Shown here: piece by piece, positions 51,899 through 60,836 of the stretch
Layout: every line of letters starts with the position of its first letter
How positions within the stretch are numbered: position 1 is the stretch's first letter
Assembly: GCA_965279595.1 (NCBI GenBank)
Contig: OZ257246.1
Coordinates: 930,001 to 994,000 of the forward strand
Direction: 5' to 3'
DNA from: CAIKLP01 sp965279595
GTDB lineage: Bacteria > Bacteroidota > Bacteroidia > Sphingobacteriales > Sphingobacteriaceae
DNA: 64,000 bases
Made by a program: the position numbers and the translations under genes
The notes under the pieces: generated by a model
The model's input: the letters and a program-made list of their open reading frames with translations, nothing else
Told to the model about the DNA's origin: nothing
Databases searched by the model: none

Positions 51899-53329
51899 TT
51901 ACTTAATAACACTAACCTTTATGGTATTTGTACGCCCACTTCGGCCAATTGGGGTGCTTGCTGTATTCACAATTACATCTCCCTTTTTTACTAATTTATT
52001 CTGTTTTAAAATTCCATTTACATCTAAAATGGTTTGATCGGTACTTACAAATTTATCATAGAAAAATCCCCGAACACCCCAAACTAAACTGAGGGTACAA
52101 AGTAATGATTCATTTGTTGTGAATATAAGTGTTTGTGCCTTTGGCCTATGGCTAGAAATTTTAAATGCTGTGTATCCTGAATGTGTCATAGATGCAATAC
52201 CAATTGCTTTATTTTGTTCTGCAATTATGCAGGCTGTATAACAGATTGTATCTGACATAAAAGTTGCAGAATCCTTAGCAGGGCTATGCATTTGTTCATA
52301 AGGGTAACTAGTACTTTCTACTTTATGAATTATTTGTTGCATAGCTGAAACCACTTCTACTGGATATAATCCAACTGAAGTTTCACCGCTTAGCATTACT
52401 GCATCTGCACCATCAAGCACCGAATTGGCAACGTCATTTACCTCTGCACGCGTTGGGCGAGCATTTGTTATCATACTTTCCATCATTTGAGTTGCAATGA
52501 TTACAGGTTTGGCTTGTTCCATGCATTTTTTTGCAATCATCTTTTGAATGATAGGCACTTCTTCCATCGGACATTCAACTCCCAAATCACCTCGTGCCAC
52601 CATAACTCCATCTGTTGCAGCAATTATTTCATCTATATTTAATAAGGCTTCCGGTTTTTCAATTTTTGCAATTACTCTTGATGTACTTCCTCTTTTTTTA
52701 ATAATTGATTTTAATTCTACTATATCCTTTACCTCTCTAACAAATGATAAACCAATCCATTCAATATTGTGTTTTAAAATAAAATCTAAATCTTTTAAAT
52801 CTTTTGAAGTTAAACTTGGAATTGAAACTTTTGTATCTGGCAAATTTACTCCTTTATTAGAAGAGAGTACTCCACCGTATATAACCTTTACTTTTACTTC
52901 ATCTTTTCTATTGGTACTAATCACTTTAAATTGAAGTTTTCCATCATCCAATAAAATAGTTTCTCCAGCTTTAACATCTTTTGGAAATGCTTGATATGAA
53001 ATGTATAATTTTTCTGCTGTCCCTATGCAAGCCTTGGTTGTCATGGTAAGAACGGCATTCTTCTTTAACAAAACACCATTGTTTTCCATTACCCCTACAC
53101 GAATTTTGGGTCCTTGTAAATCTGCTAAAATACCAACATGTAATTTGTGTTTTTTATTTATTTCCCTAATGGTTTGAATTAGTTTTAATAAATCTTCATG
53201 TTTGCCATGAGAGAAATTAATTCTGCAGATATCCATACCTGCTTTAATCATTTTTAGTAAAACTTCTTTTGATGTTGAAGCGGGCCCAAGTGTAGCAACA
53301 ATTTTTGTTCTGTTGTGGTATTGTTTCAT
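51899..53329 (-). CDS. pyk: Pyruvate kinase
   Basis: Last step of glycolysis, phosphoenolpyruvate to pyruvate with ATP. The 476-residue product starts with RTKIVATLGPASTSKEVLLKM and contains ICRINFSHGKHED, the active-site block VIAKIEKPEALLNIDEII, MVARGDLGVECPMEEVPIIQ and ATQMMESMITNARPTRAEV. Length is standard. It lies upstream of nrdJ on the same strand, with the IPExxxVDY-family gene upstream of it, the common arrangement in this phylum. Confidence 0.96.
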   Translation of the reverse strand: MKQYHNRTKIVATLGPASTSKEVLLKMIKAGMDICRINFSHGKHEDLLKLIQTIREINKKHKLHVGILADLQGPKIRVGVMENNGVLLKKNAVLTMTTKACIGTAEKLYISYQAFPKDVKAGETILLDDGKLQFKVISTNRKDEVKVKVIYGGVLSSNKGVNLPDTKVSIPSLTSKDLKDLDFILKHNIEWIGLSFVREVKDIVELKSIIKKRGSTSRVIAKIEKPEALLNIDEIIAATDGVMVARGDLGVECPMEEVPIIQKMIAKKCMEQAKPVIIATQMMESMITNARPTRAEVNDVANSVLDGADAVMLSGETSVGLYPVEVVSAMQQIIHKVESTSYPYEQMHSPAKDSATFMSDTICYTACIIAEQNKAIGIASMTHSGYTAFKISSHRPKAQTLIFTTNESLLCTLSLVWGVRGFFYDKFVSTDQTILDVNGILKQNKLVKKGDVIVNTASTPIGRSGRTNTIKVSVIK

Positions 53330-53454
53330 ATGAATTTGAATTCAATTATTTTTATGAATATACATTTAATAATTCGTAAAAATAGTTTTTTTTTAATAAA
53401 GTGTAAATTGTACACTAACATAAAGAATTTAGATAATATTTACTTAACAGAAAG

Positions 53455-53874
53455 TTAAAAGAACAACAAATTATCTTTTGATTTTAATCCGTCAATATTA
53501 ATTGAATATGCTGTTTGGACAACTTCAATTTTATTTAAATTAGAAATCAACTCTCTTTCATCATCAAAAGATAGTTTTTCTGTTGATAAGATAAAGAAAT
53601 CAGATTCTTTGCTCTCGGGGATCAATATTCCTCCATTAGATTTATTATTTAACAAATACAAATCTATTTCTGTGTTCTCTATACTGTATTTAAACAATGA
53701 TAAACTGAACATTTCTGCATTATCATTCCATGATTCTAAATCTTTAATCCGAACAAATTCAAGCCCTAATTGGTTATTTATGAACCAACAAAGTCGATAA
53801 TCACGACAGGAAGTTGAAATTCCTATCAGTGTAAAGTCATAATTTTGTTCAATTCTTAAAATCCTCTTACTCAA
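53455..53874 (-). CDS. IPExxxVDY-family protein
   Basis: A 139-residue cytoplasmic protein of a Bacteroidota family found beside pyk and acpP-fabF-rnc. Recognisable parts are YDFTLIGISTSCRDYRLCWFIN at the start and QTAYSINIDGLKSKDNLLF at the end. Function is unknown. No ATG is available at the 5' end: the frame opens with TTG at 53874, giving MSKRILRIEQ. A TATTTTTG box lies 20 bases upstream. It is divergent from acpP. Confidence 0.78.
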   Translation of the reverse strand: MSKRILRIEQNYDFTLIGISTSCRDYRLCWFINNQLGLEFVRIKDLESWNDNAEMFSLSLFKYSIENTEIDLYLLNNKSNGGILIPESKESDFFILSTEKLSFDDERELISNLNKIEVVQTAYSINIDGLKSKDNLLFF

Positions 53875-53894
53875 GTGATGAAAAATTAATTTGT

Positions 53895-53902
53895 CAAAAA
53901 TA
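53895..53902 (-). promoter_or_regulatory. Putative promoter of IPExxxVDY gene, TATTTTTG
   Basis: The plus strand CAAAAATA gives TATTTTTG on the minus strand, 20 bases before the TTG start at 53874. No clear -33 box. The location supports the TTG start. Confidence 0.38.
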
Positions 53903-53969
53903 TAAAAAAAGCCTACTATTGATTAAGAATAGGGATATTAAGAGCAAAAAAGGGGTCAGAAAAGAAAAG

Positions 53970-54001
53970 TTTGATTATTTGTATTAATATTTTTTTCTTT
54001 G
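53970..54001 (+). promoter_or_regulatory. Putative acpP promoter
   Basis: TTTG (53970-53973), a 20-base spacer and TTTCTTTG (53994-54001), one mismatch from TAnnTTTG. The expected transcription start is near 54008, with a leader of about 27 bases to acpP. The spacing is the same as at the nrdJ promoter. Confidence 0.45.
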
Positions 54002-54034
54002 CACTAAATTAGTAAAAACTTAAAAATTAAAATT

Positions 54035-54271
54035 ATGTCAGATATTGCATCAAGAGTAAAAGCAATTATTGTAGAAAAGTTAGGTGTTGATGAAAGCGAA
54101 GTAACACCTGAAGCTAGCTTTACAAACGACTTAGGTGCCGATTCACTGGATACAGTTGAATTGATCATGGAATTCGAAAAAGAATTTAACATTGCTATTC
54201 CAGATGAGCAGGCTGAAACTATCGGTACTGTTGGTCAAGCAATTTCTTATTTAGAAAAAAACGTTAAGTAA
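54035..54271 (+). CDS. acpP: Acyl carrier protein
   Basis: Carrier of growing acyl chains in type II fatty-acid synthesis. 78 residues, highly acidic, with the phosphopantetheine site LGADSLDTVELIM at Ser37. It directly precedes fabF (11-base spacer), the classical acpP-fabF order, then rnc. Confidence 0.98.
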   Translation: MSDIASRVKAIIVEKLGVDESEVTPEASFTNDLGADSLDTVELIMEFEKEFNIAIPDEQAETIGTVGQAISYLEKNVK

Positions 54272-54282
54272 GTAAAATCTTA

Positions 54283-55533
54283 ATGGAACTTAGAAGAGTA
54301 GTAGTTACAGGAATAGGCGCACTAACTCCTATAGGAAATTCTGTACCAGAATTCTGGAAGAATTTAATAGCGGGGGTTAGTGGCGCTGCTCCTATTACTC
54401 GTTTTGATGCTTCAAAATTCAAAACTCAATTTGCATGTGAAGTAAAAAACTTCAATGTAGAAGATTTTATGGATCGCAAAGAAGCTCGAAAACTAGATCC
54501 ATTTGTGCATTATGCTATGGCATGTGCTGATGAAGCAGTAAAAGATTCTGGAATTGATTTCACTAAAATTGATCCAGATCGTGCAGGAGTAATTTGGGGT
54601 TCAGGTATTGGTGGGTTAAGAACATTTATAGATGAGATGACTGGATTTAACAATGGTGATGGAACACCAAGGTTTAATCCATTCTTTATCCCTAAAATGA
54701 TTATTGACATTGCTCCTGGCCATATTTCAATTAAGTATGGACTAAGAGGTCCTAACTTTGCAACTGTTTCGGCTTGTGCTTCTTCAACTAACGCTATAAT
54801 TGATGCTTTCAACTATATCCGTTTAGATATGGCTGATTTGTTTATAACTGGAGGTTCTGAAGCCAGTGTTAACGAAGCAGCTGTTGGTGGTTTTAATGCC
54901 ATGCATGCATTGTCTACAAGAAATGATTCTCCTCAAACTGCTTCTAGACCATTTGATTTAGATCGAGAAGGTTTTGTATTAGGTGAAGGTGCTGGTGCAT
55001 TAATTTTAGAAGAATATGAACATGCAAAAAGAAGAGGTGCTACTATTTATGCTGAAATAGCTGGTGGTGGTATGTCTGCAGATGCTAATCATATTACTGC
55101 CCCACATCCTGAAGGATTAGGTGCATTGAATGTAATGAAAAATGCAATGCGCGATGCTAAAATGACCGCAGATGATTTAGATTACATTAATGTTCATGGA
55201 ACATCAACCCCTCTTGGAGATATCAGCGAAGCAAAAGCAATTGTTTCTTTATTTGGTGATAGTGCATTCAAATTAAATATTAGTTCAACAAAATCAATGA
55301 CCGGGCATTTATTAGGTGCCGCAGGTGCAGTTGAAACCATTGCATCCATTCTTGCAGTAAAAAATAATATCATCCCTCCTACGATAAATCACTTTACCGA
55401 TGATCCTCAATTTGATTCAAGGTTAAATTTAACATTTAACAAAGCTCAAAATAGAGAAGTCAGAGCAGCATTAAGTAACACCTTTGGATTTGGTGGTCAT
55501 AATGCTTCTGTAGTTGTAAAAAAGGTTGAGTAA
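54283..55533 (+). CDS. fabF: 3-oxoacyl-[acyl-carrier-protein] synthase II
   Basis: Condensing enzyme elongating acyl-ACP with malonyl-ACP. The 416-residue product has the Cys-His-His triad: Cys165 in TVSACASSTNAI, His305 in INVHGTSTPLGD and His342 in KSMTGHLLGAAGA, plus the C-terminal SNTFGFGGHNASVV. It follows acpP and shares its promoter by position. Confidence 0.97.
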   Translation: MELRRVVVTGIGALTPIGNSVPEFWKNLIAGVSGAAPITRFDASKFKTQFACEVKNFNVEDFMDRKEARKLDPFVHYAMACADEAVKDSGIDFTKIDPDRAGVIWGSGIGGLRTFIDEMTGFNNGDGTPRFNPFFIPKMIIDIAPGHISIKYGLRGPNFATVSACASSTNAIIDAFNYIRLDMADLFITGGSEASVNEAAVGGFNAMHALSTRNDSPQTASRPFDLDREGFVLGEGAGALILEEYEHAKRRGATIYAEIAGGGMSADANHITAPHPEGLGALNVMKNAMRDAKMTADDLDYINVHGTSTPLGDISEAKAIVSLFGDSAFKLNISSTKSMTGHLLGAAGAVETIASILAVKNNIIPPTINHFTDDPQFDSRLNLTFNKAQNREVRAALSNTFGFGGHNASVVVKKVE

Positions 55534-55612
55534 TATTCTAAATTTTATTTATTATTTTCTATAATTCATATTAATAATGCATTTGTCATTTATGAGGCAA
55601 TTGATTTAAATT

Positions 55613-56347
55613 ATGCCAATAGGTTTTTTAAAACTTTTTACTTCTGCTAACAGAAAAGAATTACAAGCACTAAGAAATATTCTAGGATTTGTTCCTGGCA
55701 ATCATTCTTTGTATCGCTTAGCTTTGCGCCATAAATCAATGGCTAATGATATAAATAACAAAGGCATAAAAAATAGTAATGAACGATTGGAGTTTTTAGG
55801 TGATGCGATTTTAGGATCAGTTGTTGCCGAAGTTTTGTTTAAAAAATTTCCATATAAAGATGAAGGTTTTTTAACTGAAATGCGATCAAAAATGGTGAAT
55901 CGAGTTCATCTGAATCAGCTATCAAAAAAAATGGGAATAGCTGATATGATAAACTACGATGCTAGAATTACAAATCAAGGAAATAAAAACAGTTCGTTAT
56001 TTGGCGATGCTTTTGAAGCACTAATTGGTGCTGTATATTTAGATAAAGGATATGAAATTACTCGTAAGTTTATCATAAGCAGAATTATCAATGCCCATGT
56101 TGACATTCTTCACTTAGAACAAACAGAATCGAATTACAAAAGCAGATTATTAGAGTGGGCTCAAAAAGATGGTAAAGAAGTAGTATTTGAAGTGGTTGCA
56201 GATAAACCTTCAGGGCAATCAAGATTATTTACTGTTAGAGTTTTAGTAGATAATGAAGAAATGGGTGTTGGTCAAGATTTTAGTAAAAAGAATGCTGAAA
56301 AAAATGCTGCAGAAAAAGCATGCAATGCATTGTCTATACAATCATGA
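55613..56347 (+). CDS. rnc: Ribonuclease III
   Basis: Double-strand-specific endoribonuclease for rRNA and mRNA processing. The N-terminal catalytic domain has the signature NERLEFLGDAILG near residue 60 and the second acidic site FGDAFEALIGAVYLD; the C-terminal dsRNA-binding domain spans about 170-240 (YKSRLLEWAQKDGKEVVFEV, SKKNAEKNAAEKACNAL). 244 residues. Its stop overlaps the start of the acyltransferase gene (ATGA). Confidence 0.96.
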   Translation: MPIGFLKLFTSANRKELQALRNILGFVPGNHSLYRLALRHKSMANDINNKGIKNSNERLEFLGDAILGSVVAEVLFKKFPYKDEGFLTEMRSKMVNRVHLNQLSKKMGIADMINYDARITNQGNKNSSLFGDAFEALIGAVYLDKGYEITRKFIISRIINAHVDILHLEQTESNYKSRLLEWAQKDGKEVVFEVVADKPSGQSRLFTVRVLVDNEEMGVGQDFSKKNAEKNAAEKACNALSIQS

Positions 56348-57084
56348 GGAAAATAGTTGCAATTATTTATCTTATATATGGGTTGATTGTATTTTTCACA
56401 TCCATGCTTTTAGTCCTTCCTTTTGTAATTGGACTTTCATTTATCCCAGGGAAAACAGGTGCAAGCTCTGCGTTTTTTTTTCTTAGAATATGGTCATATT
56501 TGATTTCTATCTTTTCGTTTTTTCCAATAAAAGTTTTTTCTAATTCAAAAATAAACAAAAGCAAATCTTATATTTTTGTTTCAAATCATAATTCTTATTT
56601 AGATGCTCCAACAGTTGTAGTTGCTGCACCTAACGCCTTTAAGGCATTAGGTAAAATTGAAATGACAAAGATTCCTATTTTTGGTTGGGTTTATAGTAGA
56701 GTTGTTGTATTAATTGATAGAACTAGTAAGGAGAGTAGAGCAGAAAGTGTAGAAAAACTTAAAGTTGTTTTGAAAGAAGGCACATCAATTTTAATTTTTC
56801 CTGAAGGCACAATGAATACAACAGAAACCCCAGTGAAAGAATTTTATGATGGTGCATTTAGAATTGCCATTGAAACAAAAACAGAAATTGTACCTTTTGT
56901 TATTATCAATGCAAGAAAATTATTGCCAAGAAAAAACCCCTTGGCAATTCAACCAGGATTTATAAAAGTTTATTTTTCAGAACCAATTCAAGTAGAGAAT
57001 TATTCATTAGAGCAATTACCCGAATTGAAAGCAAGAGTGATTGAAGTGATGGAAAATTTAATTATAAAGCACCAAAAGAAATGA
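56344..57084 (+). CDS. 1-acyl-glycerol-3-phosphate acyltransferase (PlsC-like)
   Basis: Membrane acyltransferase for phosphatidic acid synthesis. Motif I is VSNHNSYLDAP (H-x4-D) near residue 80; motif III is IFPEGTMNT near 155, and a hydrophobic N-terminal anchor is present. The start is set at ATG 56344, which overlaps the rnc stop as ATGA; an earlier in-frame ATG adds eight residues inside rnc. Its own stop overlaps the EamA gene in the same way, so rnc, this gene and the next are coupled. Lysophospholipid or ornithine-lipid acyltransferase is also possible. Confidence 0.88.
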   Translation: MRKIVAIIYLIYGLIVFFTSMLLVLPFVIGLSFIPGKTGASSAFFFLRIWSYLISIFSFFPIKVFSNSKINKSKSYIFVSNHNSYLDAPTVVVAAPNAFKALGKIEMTKIPIFGWVYSRVVVLIDRTSKESRAESVEKLKVVLKEGTSILIFPEGTMNTTETPVKEFYDGAFRIAIETKTEIVPFVIINARKLLPRKNPLAIQPGFIKVYFSEPIQVENYSLEQLPELKARVIEVMENLIIKHQKK

Positions 57085-57986
57085 GTAAAACGCTTAAAAT
57101 TCATTTAGCCCTTTTTCTTGTTTCTTTAATTTATGCTGCAACTTTTACAATTGCAAAAGAGGTAATGCCTTTTTATGTAAAACCCATGGGACTCATTGTA
57201 ATTAGGGTTTGGGGAGCCATAACCTTATTGTGGATTACTCATGCATTGTTTGTAAAAGAAAAAATTTCAGATAAAAAAGATTTTGTAGAATTAATTAAAT
57301 GTTCTGTATTTGGAGTTGCTGCAAATATGCTATTGTTTTTTAAAGGATTAGCAATTACTACACCAATTAATGGAGCAATTTTAATGGTAACAACACCTTT
57401 GTTTGTTGCATTATTCTCCTTTTTTATTCTGAAAGAAAAAGCAACGATTGCAAAAATATTAGGTTTAACACTTGGTGTAACTGGAGCATTGTTATTATTA
57501 ATTGGTCCAAAACTGAGTTTCACATCTTCTACATTAAGGGGTGATATTTATGTCATCTTAAACGCAATTATTTATTCTTACTATTTAATTATTGCGAAAC
57601 CTCTTTTGTTAAAGTACTCACCAATTACAGTTATCAAATGGACTTTCTTATTCGGTGGAATTTTGGTATTGCCCTTTGGATTTTCAGAATTGACAGAAGT
57701 TAAATGGAATTCAATCCCAAGTTCAATTTGGTTTTCAATTAGCTTTTTAATTTTTGGTGCAACCTTTATCACTTATTTGCTAAATGCTTGGGCATTGAGA
57801 AATGCAAACTCCACTTTAGTTGGTGCATATATTTATTTGCAACCTGTATTAGCAACCATCATTGCAATGTCTTTAGGAAAGGATAGTTTAACAATTCCTA
57901 AAATTGCCTTTTCACTGATGATATTCCTAGGTGTTTACTTAGTCAGCATACCTAAATTTCCATTGCTGAGTAATAAGAAGATCTGA
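57081..57986 (+). CDS. EamA-type DMT-superfamily transporter
   Basis: A 301-residue membrane protein with ten predicted helices as two EamA repeats (for example LALFLVSLIYAATFTIAKE, GAILMVTTPLFVALFSFFIL, YIYLQPVLATIIAMSLG). Substrate unknown; family members export amino acids, nucleobases or other metabolites. It starts on the stop of the acyltransferase gene with ATGA overlap and ends about 60 bases before yicC. Confidence 0.87.
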   Translation: MSKTLKIHLALFLVSLIYAATFTIAKEVMPFYVKPMGLIVIRVWGAITLLWITHALFVKEKISDKKDFVELIKCSVFGVAANMLLFFKGLAITTPINGAILMVTTPLFVALFSFFILKEKATIAKILGLTLGVTGALLLLIGPKLSFTSSTLRGDIYVILNAIIYSYYLIIAKPLLLKYSPITVIKWTFLFGGILVLPFGFSELTEVKWNSIPSSIWFSISFLIFGATFITYLLNAWALRNANSTLVGAYIYLQPVLATIIAMSLGKDSLTIPKIAFSLMIFLGVYLVSIPKFPLLSNKKI

Positions 57987-58023
57987 AGACCTTTGCACAA
58001 TAATTATTAAGCGTATTATTTTC

Positions 58024-58031
58024 TATCTTTG
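58024..58031 (+). promoter_or_regulatory. Putative yicC promoter, -7 box TATCTTTG
   Basis: An exact TAnnTTTG box (TATCTTTG) ending 18 bases before ATG 58050. A TTTG at 57992-57995 is too far upstream for the standard spacing. It supports starting yicC at 58050 and not at the TTG at 58029. Confidence 0.48.
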
Positions 58032-58049
58032 GTTGTAAATAAAGAATCT

Positions 58050-58928
58050 ATGCTTAAATCAATGACCGGATATGGTCTGGCAACAAGTGAATATCAAAAC
58101 AAAAGAATTACTGTAGAGATTCGATCTCTCAATAGTAAATTTATGGAGTTGATGTTAAAACTTCCTAAAAGCTATTCTGATAAGGAATCTATTTTAAGAA
58201 ATGAATGTGCTAAATTAATTGAACGCGGAAAAGTTTCGGTTGCCTTTAATATTGAGAACACAAGTGAAGAATCTGTTGGTAATACCTCCCTAAATGTACC
58301 ACTTTTCAAAACTTATTATTTGCAATTAAAAAAATTAGCGGAAGAGTTAAATACTGAAAATGCCAATGTTTTTCATGAAGCATTAAGTATTCCTGAAGTT
58401 TGGAATTCGCAATTAAATGTTGTCAATGAAGACGAGTGGAAGGCAATTTATCATACATTTCTAAAATCTATTGATGCATTTAATTCCTTCAGATTAGAGG
58501 AAGGAAATACTTTAACTAAAGATTTAGAATTTAGAGTTTCAGCTATTTTAATTGGTTTAAGTGAAGTTGAAAAATTTGAAAATAATAGAGTGCCTGCAAT
58601 AAAAGATAAACTTGAAACTTTATTGAAGGATACTATCGGTGTAGAAAACATTGACCAAAACAGACTTGAACAAGAATTGATTTTTTACGTTGAGAAATTT
58701 GATATCACGGAAGAAAAAATCAGATTAAAAACTCATTGTGAATATTTTATTTCAGTTATGAAAGAGAAAGAATCTAATGGGAAAAAATTAGGGTTTATTG
58801 GACAAGAGATAGGAAGAGAGATTAACACACTTGGTTCAAAAGCAAATGATGCATCAATTCAAAAAATTGTTGTAGGAATGAAAGATGAATTGGAGAAAAT
58901 TAAAGAACAATTATTAAATATTTTATAA
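58050..58928 (+). CDS. yicC: YicC-family endoribonuclease
   Basis: Homologue of E. coli YicC, reported to be an RNA-cleaving enzyme. The 292-residue product starts LKSMTGYGLATSEYQNKRI and EIRSLNSKFMELMLKLP, and ends with KLGFIGQEIGREINTLGSKAN, both diagnostic. It is followed at about 50 bases by gmk, the usual yicC-gmk neighbourhood. A TTG seven codons upstream is an unlikely start. Confidence 0.93.
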   Translation: MLKSMTGYGLATSEYQNKRITVEIRSLNSKFMELMLKLPKSYSDKESILRNECAKLIERGKVSVAFNIENTSEESVGNTSLNVPLFKTYYLQLKKLAEELNTENANVFHEALSIPEVWNSQLNVVNEDEWKAIYHTFLKSIDAFNSFRLEEGNTLTKDLEFRVSAILIGLSEVEKFENNRVPAIKDKLETLLKDTIGVENIDQNRLEQELIFYVEKFDITEEKIRLKTHCEYFISVMKEKESNGKKLGFIGQEIGREINTLGSKANDASIQKIVVGMKDELEKIKEQLLNIL

Positions 58929-58979
58929 CAAAGGCTTTTCATCCTTTAAAAATAATCAATAACACAGCAATTTGTTTGA

Positions 58980-59555
58980 ATGATAAAAGGTAAACTAATT
59001 ATATTTTCTGCACCATCTGGTGCAGGTAAAACAACAATTGTAAGGCACTTACTCACGAAATTCCCTGAATTAAGTTTTTCCATTTCTGCAACTACAAGAG
59101 AGAAAAGAGGAGTAGAAGTTGACGGTATTGATTATTATTTTATTAGTAAAGAAGATTTTCTACATAAAGTGGCAAAACATGAGTTTGCTGAATTTGAAGA
59201 AGTTTACTCAGGTACATTTTATGGTACATTGATGAAGGAAATTGATAGAATTTGGACAGATGGTAAGCATGTTATATTTGATTTAGATGTGGAAGGTGGA
59301 TTGCGATTGAAAAAAAAATATGGAGATAGAGCAATCTCTATTTTTGTACAACCACCTTCATTAGAAGTATTAATTTCAAGACTGACAAGCCGAGCAACTG
59401 AAGAAGAAAGAAAAATACAAGAAAGAGTTTTAAAGGCTGAAAAGGAATTAACATATGCACCCAAGTTTGATGTTATTTTAAATAACAATGATTTGTCAAA
59501 GGCATGTGAAGACGCTGAAAGTATAGTGCGCACTTTTTTAGCAAAAGCAATTTAA
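58980..59555 (+). CDS. gmk: Guanylate kinase
   Basis: Phosphorylates GMP to GDP. The 191-residue protein has the P-loop IFSAPSGAGKTTIVRHLL, the GMP-binding block SISATTREKRGVEVDGIDYYFIS and EFAEFEEVYSGTFYGTLMKE. It lies between yicC and nadD on the same strand, ten bases before nadD. Confidence 0.97.
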   Translation: MIKGKLIIFSAPSGAGKTTIVRHLLTKFPELSFSISATTREKRGVEVDGIDYYFISKEDFLHKVAKHEFAEFEEVYSGTFYGTLMKEIDRIWTDGKHVIFDLDVEGGLRLKKKYGDRAISIFVQPPSLEVLISRLTSRATEEERKIQERVLKAEKELTYAPKFDVILNNNDLSKACEDAESIVRTFLAKAI

Positions 59556-59565
59556 TATTTATAAG

Positions 59566-60141
59566 ATGAATATCGGTTTGTTTTTTGGATCGTTTAATCC
59601 TATACATATTGGGCACCAAATCATTGCTCAATACTTATCCCAATTTACAGAACTGGATCAAGTATGGATTATGGTTTCACCTCATAATCCATTGAAAGAC
59701 GAAGCTTCTTTAATACATGCTTATGATCGCTTAGAGATGTGTAAGTTGGCATTTGAAGAAAATGCAAATATTTTGGTGAAAGATATTGAATTGCATTTGC
59801 CAAAACCTTCTTTTACTGTTGACACCTTAGCTTATTTGAAAGAAAAATATCCAGCTAATAAATTTTCCCTAATAATGGGAGAGGATAATTTAAACAGTCT
59901 ACATAAATGGAAGAATTATGAAGTTCTTTTAAGAGATCACCAAATTTACGTCTACCCAAGATTTAAAGAAGCGATAGCTGAATTACGCAATCATCCAAAT
60001 GTGATTGTTACCCAAACACCTTTAATGGAGCTATCTGCAAGCTTTATTAGAGCTTCTATCAAAGAAGGAAAAAGTATGAAGTATTTTTTGGATGTAAAAG
60101 TTTTGGAATTTATTGAAGCTAAAAGTTTATATAAAAACTAA
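59566..60141 (+). CDS. nadD: Nicotinate-nucleotide adenylyltransferase
   Basis: Makes nicotinate adenine dinucleotide in NAD synthesis. 191 residues, with FFGSFNPIHIGHQIIAQYL (GxxxPxHxGH) at the N-terminus, SLIMGEDNLNSLHKWKNYE, and the C-terminal adenylyl-binding PLMELSASFIRASIKEG. It is the last gene of the yicC-gmk-nadD run and converges with the glucosaminidase genes, overlapping by four bases. Confidence 0.95.
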   Translation: MNIGLFFGSFNPIHIGHQIIAQYLSQFTELDQVWIMVSPHNPLKDEASLIHAYDRLEMCKLAFEENANILVKDIELHLPKPSFTVDTLAYLKEKYPANKFSLIMGEDNLNSLHKWKNYEVLLRDHQIYVYPRFKEAIAELRNHPNVIVTQTPLMELSASFIRASIKEGKSMKYFLDVKVLEFIEAKSLYKN

Positions 60142-60836
60142 TGAATAATTAGTTTCTCCCCTAAAAATAATTCGTTGTTGGTTTTCTTGTTTTTTAATTT
60201 AAGTTCATCAATCGAAATTTGATATTTTTTTGAAATGGAAAAAAGTGTATCTCCTTTCTTAACGGTGTGAAATTGAGTTTCTGTTTTTTGAATATTTTCC
60301 TTTTCAAATTTCTTTTCTCTTTTTATTTTTTGTTTACCTGCTTTTTTATCATAAATGCTCAAATCATATTTTTCGATTAAATTGATAAGTAAATTAGGGT
60401 AATTGGGATTAGTAGCATAACCTGCTTTTTTTAATCCATTTGCCCATGCCACATAATCTGTTTTCTTATAATCTAATAAAAATTGATAGCGCTGTCTGTT
60501 AGCAATAAATTCAGAATGATCCCTGAAACTTTGCTCTGCTTTTTTATATTTTCTAAAGCATTCATCTTTTCTATCATCATCTTCATGGATGGTTTTTCCA
60601 TGCCAATCATTAGTACATTTAATACCAAAATGATTTCTTCCTTTGATAGCCAATCTGCTTTTACCAGAACCAGATTCTAAAATACCCTGAGCCAAAGTAA
60701 TGCTAGCAGGTACACCATACTTTTTCATTTCTTTAATAGCAATTTTTCTGTATTTTTTTATGTAATCATTCGTATCGTCAGCAAAAGATATGGATACAAT
60801 AATTATTAAGATGATGAAGGTAAAAGCAGCTTTCAT
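60138..60836 (-). CDS. Exported glucosaminidase (GH73) with LysM domain
   Basis: Cell-wall hydrolase of 232 residues: signal peptide, GH73/FlgJ-like domain (GVPASITLAQGILESGSGKSR with the probable catalytic Glu, NHFGIKC, KKAGYATNPNYPNLLINLIEKY) and a C-terminal LysM (HTVKKGDTLFSISKKYQISI). It starts four bases inside the end of its paralogue (60833-61621), an ATGA-type overlap, so the two are translated together. It is likely a peptidoglycan-remodelling enzyme in the periplasm. Confidence 0.9.
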   Translation of the reverse strand: MKAAFTFIILIIIVSISFADDTNDYIKKYRKIAIKEMKKYGVPASITLAQGILESGSGKSRLAIKGRNHFGIKCTNDWHGKTIHEDDDRKDECFRKYKKAEQSFRDHSEFIANRQRYQFLLDYKKTDYVAWANGLKKAGYATNPNYPNLLINLIEKYDLSIYDKKAGKQKIKREKKFEKENIQKTETQFHTVKKGDTLFSISKKYQISIDELKLKNKKTNNELFLGEKLIIH

